The position numbers were made by a program, and so were the translations under genes. The notes below the pieces were generated by a model. The model ran no database searches, was not told the origin of the DNA, and was given only the letters and a program-made list of their open reading frames with translations. From Clostridium fungisolvens (GTDB lineage: Bacteria > Bacillota > Clostridia > Clostridiales > Clostridiaceae), in NCBI RefSeq assembly GCF_014193895.1, contig NZ_BLZR01000001.1:1488001-1552000 (forward strand): a DNA stretch of 64,000 nt. The letters run 5' to 3'. Each line of letters begins with the position of its first letter. The stretch's first letter is position 1. This document shows positions 51,836 through 61,071 of this stretch, in pieces.

Positions 51836-54031
51836 ATGGGAATTACATTTAATGAAGATAATAAAGTTTTTCACTTACAAGCTAAGGATACAAGTTATAT
51901 TATGCAAATTGTAAAAGATGGATATCTTGCTCACCTATATTGGGGGAAAAAAATCAGAAATGTAAATGAAAAAGATATGTTAGTTTATAGAGGAAGAACT
52001 TCTTTTTCAGCTAATCCAGATGATAAAGATAAGATATTCTCATTGGATACACTTCCTCAAGAGTATCCAGCCTATGGAAATACAGATTTTCGTACTCCTG
52101 CTTATCAACTTCAGCTAGAAAACGGTTCAACTATAACTGATTTAAGGTATGAATCATATACAATTTCTAAAGGTAAACCAAAACTTAATGGTTTACCAGC
52201 AACTTATGTTGAAGCTGAAGATGAAGCAGAAACTTTAGAAATAGTATTGATTGACAGCTTGATTGGTTTAAGAGTACATCTATTATATACTGTGTTTGAA
52301 AAATATAATGTTATCACAAGAAGTGCGCGATTTGTAAATGAAGGGAATTGTAACTTAAAGCTCCTACGTGGATTAAGTATGAGTTTAGATTTTATGAGAG
52401 ATGATTTTGATTTCTTACATCTAAATGGATCCTGGGCTAGAGAAAGGCATATTATAAGAGAAAAGCTAACTCCAGGTATGCACACAATTGAAAGTAGAAG
52501 AGGAGCAAGTAGTCATGAGCATAATCCATTTATTGCAATAATAAGCCAAGATTGCACAGAAGAAAAAGGTGAGGCTTATGGCTTGAGTTTGGTGTACAGT
52601 GGCAATTTCTTGGCTCAGGCTGAAATAAATATGTATAAATCCACAAGAGTTTCATTAGGTATAAATCCATTTGACTTCTCATGGTTATTAGAACCAGGAC
52701 AAGATTTTCAAACACCTGAGGTAGTAATGGTATATTCATCTGAGGGGCTTGGCGCAATGTCTAGAACTTATCATAAGTTATACAGGACAAGACTCTGCAG
52801 AGGAAGATATAGAGATAAGACAAGACCAATATTAATAAATAATTGGGAAGCAACCTATTTTGATTTCGATGCAGAAAAGCTCATAAATATAGCAAAAGAG
52901 GCAAAGAAGCTTGGTATTGAACTTTTTGTACTGGATGATGGATGGTTCGGAAAAAGGAATAGTGATGATTGCTCTTTAGGTGATTGGGTAGTAGATAAGA
53001 ATAAATTGCCTGATGGGCTGAAAAGTTTAGGAGATAGAATAAATGATTTAAATATGAAATTTGGGCTGTGGTTTGAACCAGAAATGGTTTCACCTGACAG
53101 TGATTTATATAGAGCTCACCCAGATTGGTGTTTACATGTACCTGAAAGGACTCGTTCTACTGCAAGAACTCAATTAATATTAGATTTATCAAGAGAGGAC
53201 GTTTGTGACTATATTGCAAAAGCCATTTCACAGGTATTAAGCAGTGCTCCTATTAGTTATGTAAAGTGGGATATGAATAGAAATATGACAGAAGTAGGAT
53301 CAAAACTTCTTTCAGCAGATAGACAAAGAGAAACTGCTCATAGATATATTTTGGGATTATATAAAATTATGGATAAGTTAACTGATGAGTTTGAAGATGT
53401 TCTTTTTGAGGGTTGCTCAGGTGGTGGTGGTCGTTTTGATCCAGGTATACTTTATTATATGCCTCAAATATGGACTAGTGATGATTCAGATGCAGTAGAA
53501 CGATTAAAAATCCAATATGGAACTAGTATTTTATATCCTGCTAGTACTATGGGTGCTCATGTTTCAGCTGTTCCGAACCACCAAGTCGGAAGAAATACGC
53601 CTCTTAAGATGAGAGGAGATGTAGCTATGTCAGGTAATTTTGGATATGAGTTAGATCTTACTAAATTCACAGAGAAGGAAAAGAAAGAAGTTAAAGAACA
53701 AGTAATGCAGTATAAAGAATTAAGAGCTTTGATTCAATTCGGTGATATGTTCAGATTGGTAAGTCCATTTGAAGGTAAGGGAAATGAAACTGCTTGGATG
53801 TATGTGTCGGAGGATAAGAATGAAGCAATGGTTGCCTATTTTAGAATCCTTGCCGAGGCTGATGCGCCTGTAAGAAAACTTAGACTTATTGGATTAGATC
53901 CAGATAAAGATTATCTTGTAAGTGAATGTGAAGGGATTTTTGGAGGAGATGAGTTAATGTATTCAGGCATTACAATACCATTTTTATTTGGAGATTATCA
54001 AAGTGTTGTTTGGAAGATTAAATCAAAGTAA
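51836..54031 (+). CDS. Alpha-galactosidase, GH36
   Basis: A 731-residue cytoplasmic glycosidase releasing alpha-1,6-galactose from melibiose and raffinose-type sugars. The catalytic (beta/alpha)8 domain has LDDGWFGKRNSD, YVKWDMNRNM with the nucleophile Asp, and TSDDSDA with the acid/base Asp. FEGCSGGGGRFDPG and a large N-terminal beta domain (about 1-300) complete the GH36 layout. AAAGGG precedes the ATG. No sugar transporter or regulator lies next to it. Divergent from the sigma factor gene. Confidence 0.93.
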   Translation: MGITFNEDNKVFHLQAKDTSYIMQIVKDGYLAHLYWGKKIRNVNEKDMLVYRGRTSFSANPDDKDKIFSLDTLPQEYPAYGNTDFRTPAYQLQLENGSTITDLRYESYTISKGKPKLNGLPATYVEAEDEAETLEIVLIDSLIGLRVHLLYTVFEKYNVITRSARFVNEGNCNLKLLRGLSMSLDFMRDDFDFLHLNGSWARERHIIREKLTPGMHTIESRRGASSHEHNPFIAIISQDCTEEKGEAYGLSLVYSGNFLAQAEINMYKSTRVSLGINPFDFSWLLEPGQDFQTPEVVMVYSSEGLGAMSRTYHKLYRTRLCRGRYRDKTRPILINNWEATYFDFDAEKLINIAKEAKKLGIELFVLDDGWFGKRNSDDCSLGDWVVDKNKLPDGLKSLGDRINDLNMKFGLWFEPEMVSPDSDLYRAHPDWCLHVPERTRSTARTQLILDLSREDVCDYIAKAISQVLSSAPISYVKWDMNRNMTEVGSKLLSADRQRETAHRYILGLYKIMDKLTDEFEDVLFEGCSGGGGRFDPGILYYMPQIWTSDDSDAVERLKIQYGTSILYPASTMGAHVSAVPNHQVGRNTPLKMRGDVAMSGNFGYELDLTKFTEKEKKEVKEQVMQYKELRALIQFGDMFRLVSPFEGKGNETAWMYVSEDKNEAMVAYFRILAEADAPVRKLRLIGLDPDKDYLVSECEGIFGGDELMYSGITIPFLFGDYQSVVWKIKSK

Positions 54032-54510
54032 AACTTAAATTAGAGACTATGGGGATTATAGTGATTTGTAACATATAGAGCGTTTGAAGCCTTGTTATAT
54101 AAAAGTAAAAGTTACAGATTTTCTTTAAATGTATCAGAAAAAACTTGAAAAATAATTAAATAATGAGATAATTAAGTGCAAACAACTTGAATTTTTTAGA
54201 TGTTTGCACTTAATTATTATAAAGAACTTAGTTTTAATCTCGATAATAAGAGTACTATAAATAGGCTTTATGCTTGAAGAAAATATATATTTAATCACCC
54301 AAATCTAATTTACTGATTGACTTAAATACTTATTTCCTTAAAAGTTTAGGCTTCATCTATAAGTGTACAACTTCGATTATAGATTTATTAAGAAAGCTGT
54401 TACGATTTCAAGAAGATGGTTTTGAAAATGTAAATTCAAGTAGGAAGTGGTTGAGCTATAGAAGCTATAAGACTATAAAGTATCATAAAGATTGGAAGTG
54501 ATTTTGATAT
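54032..54510 (+). other. Spacer with a long stem after the galactosidase
   Basis: A perfect 16-bp stem at 54169-54216 (TAATTAAGTGCAAACA / TGTTTGCACTTAATTA) with a 16-base loop, 137 bases after the stop. The tail is T-poor, so it may be a weak terminator or an mRNA stabiliser. The remaining ~290 bases to the diguanylate cyclase show a possible TTGACT at about 54318 but no convincing -10, and no riboswitch. Confidence 0.5.
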
Positions 54511-55401
54511 ATGGATAAGGATATAACGATAGATTTTATTGAGAATAATTTAAATATATTTCAGAAGCTATATGATGTTATAAGGGTGGTAGATCCAATT
54601 ACAAAGAGGGTGCTGTTATATAATGGGAATACATTAATTGAAAAAGGTAGTTCCTGTTTTAATAAAATTGGTAAAGAAGCTATTTGCGAAAACTGTATAT
54701 CTATTAGAGCATTAAAGGATAAAAAAACCTATATGAAGATTGAAAGTGTGGATAATAAATCTTATCTGATTACAGTGTTACCAATTGAAGTCGACAACAA
54801 AACATTAATAGTAGAGCTTATTAAGGATGCTACAGACAGCCTCTTTTATGGTCATAGTTTAGATGGTAAAGGCTGTAAGGTTAGCAATATAATAAATGAT
54901 CTGAAGCTTATGACTATAAGGGATTCATTAACTGACATAGGAAATAGAAGATTTATTGATGAAACATTACCAATAGACATGAAAGTATGTTTTAAGAAGG
55001 ACGAACCTATTTCAATAATAATGGTTGATGTGGACTACTTTAAGAGTATTAATGATAGATTTGGACATACCACTGGAGATTTTGTCTTGAAGGAATTAGC
55101 TGGATGCTTAAAACAATGCATAAGAAATAAGAAAGATTGGATCGGAAGATACGGAGGAGAAGAATTTTTAGTGTGTATACCAGGGGCTGACGAAAAAGCT
55201 GCATTGGTTATAGCTGAAAGAATGCATGAGCGTATAGCAAAAAAGAAGTTTATTTATAATAATGAAGATATAAAAATAACTGCTTCCTTTGGAATATGCT
55301 CAACTTCAAATAAGGAAATAACAGTGGAAGAATTTTTAAATTTAGCTGATAAAAAGTTATATGAAGCTAAAAACGCTGGAAGAAATAGAATTGTATTTTA
55401 A
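54511..55401 (+). CDS. Diguanylate cyclase with Cys-containing PAS-like sensor
   Basis: A 296-residue soluble enzyme making c-di-GMP from GTP. The C-terminal GGDEF domain has LTDIGNRRF, DVDYFKSIND and the active site GRYGGEEF. The inhibitory I-site RxxD upstream is replaced by NKKD, so product inhibition is probably weak. The N-terminal ~130 residues are PAS-like, with three cysteines in the order SSC, then AIC, then ENC (C-x8-C-x2-C) that could bind metal or a cofactor (inference). There is no membrane segment. GGAAGTG lies ten bases before the ATG. It is a single gene. Confidence 0.88.
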   Translation: MDKDITIDFIENNLNIFQKLYDVIRVVDPITKRVLLYNGNTLIEKGSSCFNKIGKEAICENCISIRALKDKKTYMKIESVDNKSYLITVLPIEVDNKTLIVELIKDATDSLFYGHSLDGKGCKVSNIINDLKLMTIRDSLTDIGNRRFIDETLPIDMKVCFKKDEPISIIMVDVDYFKSINDRFGHTTGDFVLKELAGCLKQCIRNKKDWIGRYGGEEFLVCIPGADEKAALVIAERMHERIAKKKFIYNNEDIKITASFGICSTSNKEITVEEFLNLADKKLYEAKNAGRNRIVF

Positions 55402-55404
55402 TAT

Positions 55405-55442
55405 ATAGGAGAGAGATCTTTATTTGATGATTTCTCTCCTAT
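55405..55442. terminator. Terminator between diguanylate cyclase and decarboxylase genes
   Basis: A perfect 10-bp ATAGGAGAGA / TCTCTCCTAT stem between convergent genes. Confidence 0.75.
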
Positions 55443-55448
55443 TATTCG

Positions 55449-57119
55449 TTACATTTGTTTTACCATTTCATGTATATTATGTACCATATATGGTGCGTCC
55501 ATTTTATCGCAAACCATTTCTATGAAGCATAGTTTTTCTTTGCATTGAATTTCCGCTTGTTTAATCGCCTCATCTAGATCTCTATTTGTATAAACTTTTG
55601 TGGTATAAGAATTTCCTCCATAAGATTCAACGAGCTTTGTGTAGTCCCAATTTGGTATATCATTATAATGAGTCTTATTAGGTTTATTGAGATAAGCTTC
55701 TATAGTATAAAAGTTATTATTAATTAGGAAAATTATCGGTTTGCAGTTATTGTGTAACATAGAACTTATCTCTTGTGTAGTCAATTGATGAGATCCATCT
55801 CCTGTAAATAAAATCACACGCTTATCTTTAGCCGCAACAGATGCTCCGAAGGCAGCAGGAGTTGCGTATCCAATACTTCCCCAACCACTTTGATTTATAT
55901 ATATTACTCCTTTTGGTAGTCTTAACTGAGATATTCCATATGCAAATGTTCCTGTTTCAGCAATCAGAATATCATCCTCTTTGATAAATTCTTGTATTCT
56001 AGGATAATAAAAGTTAGATGAAATCTTATTCTCTAAGCTTGCGACGCTACTGGTATAAGGAAAATGTACATTAGGCTTTGGTGTTGATTTCTTTTTTGCA
56101 ATCTTCAAAAGTTCATTTAGTGAGTCGGTTATTAGGATATTTTCATATACAGACATTCCCACTTTAACATATGTAGGTTGAATTTCTATTATATTTAGTG
56201 GATTTAAATTGGCGCTAAAGGAACCGGTATTGTAGTCAGACCAAATGGCACCTATAGTAATGAGACAGTCAGAACTTTCTACTATCTTTTGAACTTCATT
56301 GCTTCCCCAATTTCCTGCATATAAACCTATATAATTAGGGTGGCTTTCATTAAAAGAGCTTTTACCCATCATCATTGTAGCCACAGGTATATCCATTTTA
56401 TCAACTAGTTGTTCTACCTTGCTCTGTAGACCATATCTTAATACTAAGATATCGGGAATTATAATAGGATTTTTGCACTTTGTAAGCATTAAGTTTATAT
56501 GATCAATAGCTGATTTTAGAGATTTTTCTTCGGTTGATTTTTCAGCTGTAACAAATTCTCTTGTAGTAACTTTCTGTTCTGCTACGTCTATAGCAATAAG
56601 TAGATATACAGGTCTTTTTGTATCTTTTGCAATACTAATAGCTTTAGGTATTTCTATTTCGGCATTTTCTCTTGTAATAACTGCAGTATATGCAGTTATG
56701 TTTTCATAAATTTTTATAAATGCATCGTAATAGCCATCGAGTAGAGTATGATGCATTTTTTTATGCTCTAGTTGAACCGTTGTTTTAGGAGCACCTACTA
56801 TATGAATAACTGGCACGTTTTCACTGTAAGAACCTGCAATTGCATTACATGCACTTAGCTCACCTACACCAAAGGTTGTAATAATAGCGCCCATTCCTTT
56901 TACTCTTGCATAACCATCAGCAGCATAGCCTGAATTTAATTCATTACAGCAATTTATGAAATTAATATTTTTATAGTGTTCTAATGTATCCAGCAGTGAA
57001 AAGTTATAATCTCCAGGTACTCCAAAGATTTCAGTTATTCCTTCTTTATATAAACAATCATATAAATATTCACTTACAGTTGGTTCATTTGTAGAAAAAG
57101 TTTTTTGTTGTTGAAGCAT
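55449..57119 (-). CDS. Thiamine-diphosphate 2-keto acid decarboxylase (pyruvate/indolepyruvate decarboxylase type)
   Basis: 556 residues. Catalytic Glu is in NELNSGYAADGYAR, the active-site His pair in HKKMHHTLLDG, and the ThDP/Mg motif runs from GDGSHQLT to the NN of INNNFYTIE. This is the PDC/IPDC/KDC family that makes aldehydes from 2-keto acids, a cytoplasmic tetramer. Pyruvate, branched-chain or indolepyruvate specificity cannot be decided by eye. AGGAGGT precedes the ATG. No alcohol dehydrogenase lies beside it. It is uncommon in clostridia but known there. Confidence 0.88.
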   Translation of the reverse strand: MLQQQKTFSTNEPTVSEYLYDCLYKEGITEIFGVPGDYNFSLLDTLEHYKNINFINCCNELNSGYAADGYARVKGMGAIITTFGVGELSACNAIAGSYSENVPVIHIVGAPKTTVQLEHKKMHHTLLDGYYDAFIKIYENITAYTAVITRENAEIEIPKAISIAKDTKRPVYLLIAIDVAEQKVTTREFVTAEKSTEEKSLKSAIDHINLMLTKCKNPIIIPDILVLRYGLQSKVEQLVDKMDIPVATMMMGKSSFNESHPNYIGLYAGNWGSNEVQKIVESSDCLITIGAIWSDYNTGSFSANLNPLNIIEIQPTYVKVGMSVYENILITDSLNELLKIAKKKSTPKPNVHFPYTSSVASLENKISSNFYYPRIQEFIKEDDILIAETGTFAYGISQLRLPKGVIYINQSGWGSIGYATPAAFGASVAAKDKRVILFTGDGSHQLTTQEISSMLHNNCKPIIFLINNNFYTIEAYLNKPNKTHYNDIPNWDYTKLVESYGGNSYTTKVYTNRDLDEAIKQAEIQCKEKLCFIEMVCDKMDAPYMVHNIHEMVKQM

Positions 57120-57157
57120 AAATACATACCTCCTAGATTAGATAAATTACGTTTTAA

Positions 57158-57236
57158 AACCTTGTTTAATAATATTTTTAAACATAAATATTAATTAATA
57201 TTTTAACCAAGGTTATAAACCTTATGCCAAGGTTAT
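57158..57236 (-). promoter_or_regulatory. Operator-like repeats upstream of the keto acid decarboxylase
   Basis: Direct repeats CCAAGGTTAT at 57207-57216 and 57227-57236 (20-base period) flank ATAAACCTTA, forming AAGGTT-N3-AACCTT. A further AACCTTG is at 57158-57164. On the minus strand TTGTCA-17-TTTATA in this region could be the promoter. Confidence 0.5.
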
Positions 57237-57239
57237 TGA

Positions 57240-57513
57240 CAAGAAAGGCAAAGCTACTTTATGTATAACATACTAAGTTTGGAAACCTAAAAAAGAAAAA
57301 AATGCATTAGTTGTAGATTTACTTTTATTGTTTCCTATAGTTAGGCTAAACAATAGTTTTAAAAATATGACAAATATGTTATAATTACTCCGGTAAAAAT
57401 TAGTGAAATATCTAAATAAAATAGTTAAAAGAAAAAGCAAATTTAAGGCGGGTTATTTATTGTGAAGTATTTAGATTATTAGAATTAGTTACTAAATAAA
57501 AGGAAGTGAATGA
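57240..57513. other. Spacer before the GT-C gene
   Basis: AT-rich, with TATAAT at about 57379 preceded by TG (extended -10), a likely plus-strand promoter for the glycosyltransferase. No open frame or RNA motif was found. Confidence 0.45.
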
Positions 57514-58953
57514 ATGAAGTTTATGAAGAAAAATTTATTAAAGAGTATATTTTTAATCCTAGTTTGTATTATTGGACTCTTAGCAATTTATGTTTTAACT
57601 ACTCATAATGCAATTGGATTACTTAATAATAAAATGCTAGCATTGAGAAATGATAATGGTTCAATATTTATGAAATATTTTCTCTTGTGTACAAGTGCTT
57701 TTTTCTGTATCACAATTTTTTGTTATTATATTTTTATTCAGAAAAATATTAGATTAAAAATAAAGAATGAAAAGAAAGCGGTTATAGTATTAATTGTTCT
57801 TGGATTGATAGTGAGAATTATATTGGCTCTGCTAGTACATGGATATCCAGATGATATTATTTGTTTTAAGGTTTGGGCAACCTCGGTAGCTAAAAACTTG
57901 CCAGGGTTTTATATTAGTCCACAAGCTGCTGACTATCCACCACTATATTTATATCTGTTATTTATAATAGGAAAGTTAGGAAGTCTTGGCATAACAGGTA
58001 GATATTTTGTATTACTACTTAAATTACCTGCAATTATTGCTGATATGATCACCGCATATATTATATATAGATTAGCAAGAAGAAGAATTTCCGTGGAAAT
58101 AAGCATGTTACTGGTGGTATTTTTTGTGTTTAATCCAGCAATACTCACCAATTCATCGTTGTGGGGGCAAGTTGATTCTTTATTTGCATTATTTATTGTT
58201 GCTGGAATGTATTTTATGATTGAAGAAAAATTAGAATTAGCTTCTGTAATGCTTGCTTTTTCAGTACTTATGAAACCGCAAGGGATTATATTTTTACCAG
58301 TGTTGTTTTTTGAACTTGTAAGAAGAAAGAAGCTCAAAAACTTTTTCAAATCAGCAGGAATAGCTTTAGTGGTTGCATTATTGGTTGTTATGCCGTTTAA
58401 TGCAAATAGAAATATATTGTGGATAGTAGAACTTTATAAAAAGACAGTGGCAGAGTATCCATATGCAACAATGAATGCTTACAATCTTTTTTATTTATTT
58501 AAAGCAAATTATGTAGATAACTCTTTAAGTTTCTTATTTTTAAATTATCACACTTGGGGAATGATTTTTATTGTATTAACCACTTTGTTTTCTTGGTACA
58601 TTTATGTAAAAGGTAATAATGCTAAGTTTGGTTTCTTATGTGCTTTGATTCAGATTTCTGGAGTATATACATTGTCAGTAGGGATGCATGACAGATATCT
58701 GTTTCCAGCGGTAATTTTAGCAATTTTATCTTACATATATTTAAAGGATAGAAGGCTACTGGTTTTAGCTATTGGGTTTAGTTTTACAGTGTATTTAAAT
58801 ACACATGTGGTTCTATTTAAATCTTTAGGTGGAAATATAAATCCTCTTACAGATTACCGCATAGGTATGGTAGTATCATTTATAAATGTGCTTTTACTTA
58901 TATACTTGATTATAGTTTCCATAAGTAATTTAATAAGTGATAAAGCAAGTTAA
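57514..58953 (+). CDS. GT-C fold membrane glycosyltransferase (mannosyltransferase-like)
   Basis: A 479-residue integral membrane protein with about ten hydrophobic segments. The first extracytoplasmic loop carries YPDDIICFKVWA and ADYPPLYLYLL, with the acidic pair typical of GT-C enzymes, and NSSLWGQVDSLFAL is a GT87/DUF2029-like motif. It would use a polyprenyl-phosphate sugar to glycosylate lipid or protein outside the membrane. AAAGGAAGTG precedes the ATG at 57514. The acceptor is unknown. Single gene with a terminator. Confidence 0.75.
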   Translation: MKFMKKNLLKSIFLILVCIIGLLAIYVLTTHNAIGLLNNKMLALRNDNGSIFMKYFLLCTSAFFCITIFCYYIFIQKNIRLKIKNEKKAVIVLIVLGLIVRIILALLVHGYPDDIICFKVWATSVAKNLPGFYISPQAADYPPLYLYLLFIIGKLGSLGITGRYFVLLLKLPAIIADMITAYIIYRLARRRISVEISMLLVVFFVFNPAILTNSSLWGQVDSLFALFIVAGMYFMIEEKLELASVMLAFSVLMKPQGIIFLPVLFFELVRRKKLKNFFKSAGIALVVALLVVMPFNANRNILWIVELYKKTVAEYPYATMNAYNLFYLFKANYVDNSLSFLFLNYHTWGMIFIVLTTLFSWYIYVKGNNAKFGFLCALIQISGVYTLSVGMHDRYLFPAVILAILSYIYLKDRRLLVLAIGFSFTVYLNTHVVLFKSLGGNINPLTDYRIGMVVSFINVLLLIYLIIVSISNLISDKAS

Positions 58954-58993
58954 TAAAATATTTATTGGAGTGGCACATCCAAATCTGCATAAA

Positions 58994-59028
58994 AGTAGAA
59001 AGTACATGCAATGTATTTTCTGCTTTTT
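58994..59028 (+). terminator. Terminator of the GT-C gene
   Basis: Stem GTAGAAAGTACAT / ATGTATTTTCTGC, loop GCA, then T5. Confidence 0.8.
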
Positions 59029-59134
59029 CAAATTTAAACAATGTATACAGCATATTTAGCAAACATAATAGCGTATATTTAAACAAAATAGAAATATTTA
59101 TAGCAAAATACACGCTGTTGTAATGGAGGTTAAT

Positions 59135-59824
59135 ATGTATACATTTTCTGAACTTATTTCAAAGGGAATTGAAATCTTTTTTATCAATTTAGTTCTTTCT
59201 GGTGATAATGTAGGGGTAATAGCACTTGCAATAAAAGATTTACCACCAAAGAAGGCCAAGCTTGCCAATATTATGGGAGTATGGGTAGCGCTTTTTCTTA
59301 GAATATTTTTTGTTGGAATTATTGGCTTTTTATATACTTTAGAGTGGCTTCATATCAATATAATAGGAGCGATATTGCTTTTATATATTACTTATAATAT
59401 GATTCAAGACCAAGGTAAAAGTGGTTACGGAAAGAAGGGACAAACAGGTGGCTTTTTTAAAGCACTTATATCTATAACTGTGGCAGATATAAGTATGAGC
59501 CTGGATAATGTACTAGCCATAGTTTCTATTGCAATGACTGATACTGAAAGGATAACAGGTCAACAGATGGGACTAGTGATATTTGGTTTAATGATATGTA
59601 TGCCTATTATATTTTGGGGAAGTGAATTTATAGCGGAGATGATGGTAAGGTTTCCTGTAATTATATATATGTGTGCAGCCTTACTAGTTTATACTGCAGT
59701 GAAAATGATTTTTGACGATAAATTAGTGTCAAGTGTCATAAATAGTATAAATCCAGCGCTTGGTTTAATTTTTTCAATTTTATGTGCATTAGCAGTATTG
59801 GTTTATGGTATCGAAAATCTCTAG
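59135..59824 (+). CDS. TerC family membrane protein
   Basis: A 229-residue integral membrane protein of the TerC/YjbE family linked to metal export, mainly manganese, and to metalation of secreted enzymes. The two acidic signature motifs are SGDNVGVIALA and ADISMSLDNVLAIV, each in a membrane segment. About seven hydrophobic segments are visible. TGGAGG sits before the ATG at 59135; the frame is open from 59123. I looked for a yybP-ykoY manganese riboswitch upstream and saw none. It is probably co-transcribed with the HD gene. Confidence 0.88.
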   Translation: MYTFSELISKGIEIFFINLVLSGDNVGVIALAIKDLPPKKAKLANIMGVWVALFLRIFFVGIIGFLYTLEWLHINIIGAILLLYITYNMIQDQGKSGYGKKGQTGGFFKALISITVADISMSLDNVLAIVSIAMTDTERITGQQMGLVIFGLMICMPIIFWGSEFIAEMMVRFPVIIYMCAALLVYTAVKMIFDDKLVSSVINSINPALGLIFSILCALAVLVYGIENL

Positions 59825-59872
59825 GAAAGAATATGATAAGAATTACATAAATTGAAGATAGGATGGATGAAT

Positions 59873-60481
59873 GTGGGAGAACTAAGGAGTATATTGAAAC
59901 TTATAAATTTTTCTGAAAAACTAAAGTATGAATTAAGGCATAGCTATTTATCTAATGGAAGGCAGGAGAGTGTTGCTGAGCACAGTTGGAGGCTTTCTCT
60001 CATGGCTATAATGATAGAGAAATATCTTACTAAGCCTATAGATATAGAAAAACTTTTAAAGATGACCATAATACATGACCTTGTAGAAGCAGAAGTTGGA
60101 GATGTTCCTACTTTTGATACTATGAACAATGAGCTAAAAAAGAATATGAAACATAAAAGTGAAATCATGGCCATTGAAAAAATAAGAGATATGCTTGGTA
60201 ATACATTAGGTAATGATATATATGATTTATGGATGGAGTTTGAAGAGAAAGAAACTTATGAAGCGAAGGTTGCTAACGGATTGGACAAGTTAGAGGCACA
60301 AATACAGCATAACGAAGCGGATTTATCTACATGGATAGATATAGAATTTAAGATGTGTTATATGCTTGATAAACATGTTGAATTTGAACCGGCCTTAATG
60401 GAGCTAAAAAAGTTGGTATTAGAACAAGCAGAACAGAAACTTATGAAGGCTGATATAGATCTTAATTCTTTAAGAAGTTGA
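59873..60481 (+). CDS. HD domain hydrolase (YfbR/5'-nucleotidase-like)
   Basis: 202 residues. HD motif residues are ESVAEHSWRLSL (His), IIHDLVEAEVGD (His-Asp) and the late ANGLDKLEAQIQ Asp. Relatives such as YfbR dephosphorylate deoxynucleotides. The start is GTG at 59873, six bases after AGGATGG; ATG at 59867 and TTG at 59852 overlap or precede that site. It lies 48 bases after terC. The substrate is not determined. Confidence 0.82.
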   Translation: MGELRSILKLINFSEKLKYELRHSYLSNGRQESVAEHSWRLSLMAIMIEKYLTKPIDIEKLLKMTIIHDLVEAEVGDVPTFDTMNNELKKNMKHKSEIMAIEKIRDMLGNTLGNDIYDLWMEFEEKETYEAKVANGLDKLEAQIQHNEADLSTWIDIEFKMCYMLDKHVEFEPALMELKKLVLEQAEQKLMKADIDLNSLRS

Positions 60482-60561
60482 TGGGGGTATTTCACACAAA
60501 CAAAACATATTTATTACATAAGTACAATACAATGCTAGGTTATTATATAAATATGATAAGT

Positions 60562-60588
60562 TTTAATTTTTACCCCCTAAAAATTAAA
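60562..60588. repeat. Palindrome with CCCCC loop
   Basis: Perfect 11-bp arms TTTAATTTTTA and TAAAAATTAAA flank CCCCC. Found in the non-coding gap after the HD gene. Not a terminator, because no T run follows; it could be an operator. Confidence 0.5.
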
Positions 60589-60612
60589 TTTAAAAATGTA
60601 TATAATGTGGAA

Positions 60613-60683
60613 AAGTGTATATAATACTAATGACCGATATGGTCATTACGTAGGATCTTGCTGCCGAATGGCAGCTTTTTTTT
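60613..60683 (+). ncRNA. Candidate small RNA or attenuator with two hairpins
   Basis: TATAAT elements at 60601-60606 and 60620-60625 precede hairpin 1 TAATGACC / GGTCATTA (60628-60648), then hairpin 2 GCTGCC / GGCAGC (60660-60675) and T8. If the first TATAAT is used the RNA is about 70 bases. No gene ends just before it on this strand. The start is an estimate. Confidence 0.45.
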
Positions 60684-60746
60684 CGTCTTATTATAAAGAT
60701 GTATAAGTCAAATTTGTGTAAAAATTAATTTTAAATTGTATATCAA

Positions 60747-60935
60747 TGGTATATAATATTGAATTAGGGTATATTAAGTCAGTTATAATATTTTTTAAAA
60801 ATAAATTTATTATGAAGTGCTTATCTGTTCAGAAGAATAGATATACCATTTCCATGATTTAAAAATATACCAACAATCATTTTAAGTATTAATGGTATTT
60901 TACTTGATAAATGGATTTTATTTAGAATTGGTATA
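60747..60935 (+). promoter_or_regulatory. Cluster of TGGTATA sites before the racemase operon
   Basis: TGGTATA at 60747-60753 and 60929-60935 and its complement TATACCA at 60842-60848 and 60866-60872, plus a near copy at 60893-60899. The last site is part of TGGTATA-TC-TGTATACTA, roughly palindromic, 25 bases before the peptide gene. Looks like a multi-site operator; the regulator is unknown. Confidence 0.5.
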
Positions 60936-60961
60936 TCTGTATACTATGGAAGGTGATATGT

Positions 60962-61051
60962 ATGGATAGCGCAACAATTGTTAAAGCAGTGATAATAATA
61001 CTTTTAGGCAGTGCCTATATATGGACAAATTCAAAGAGGTACAAGGATTAA
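60962..61051 (+). CDS. 29-residue membrane peptide
   Basis: Reads MDSATIVKAVIIILLGSAYI then WTNSKRYKD and a TAA. One hydrophobic segment (about 6-22) is followed by a short basic tail. AAGGTGAT is four to five bases before the ATG. It ends 20 bases before the racemase start, so the two are likely co-translated. No family recognised; it could be a leader peptide or a small membrane partner. Confidence 0.55.
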   Translation: MDSATIVKAVIIILLGSAYIWTNSKRYKD

Positions 61052-61071
61052 AGATAGGAAGGGAACATCAT

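Noticed and set aside
54217..54510. Possible c-di-GMP riboswitch before the diguanylate cyclase
   Set aside because: No c-di-GMP-I or -II core sequence could be found in this spacer.
58954..59134. Possible manganese (yybP-ykoY) riboswitch before terC
   Set aside because: The conserved loop sequences of that RNA are not present; only the upstream terminator and an ordinary ribosome site are seen.
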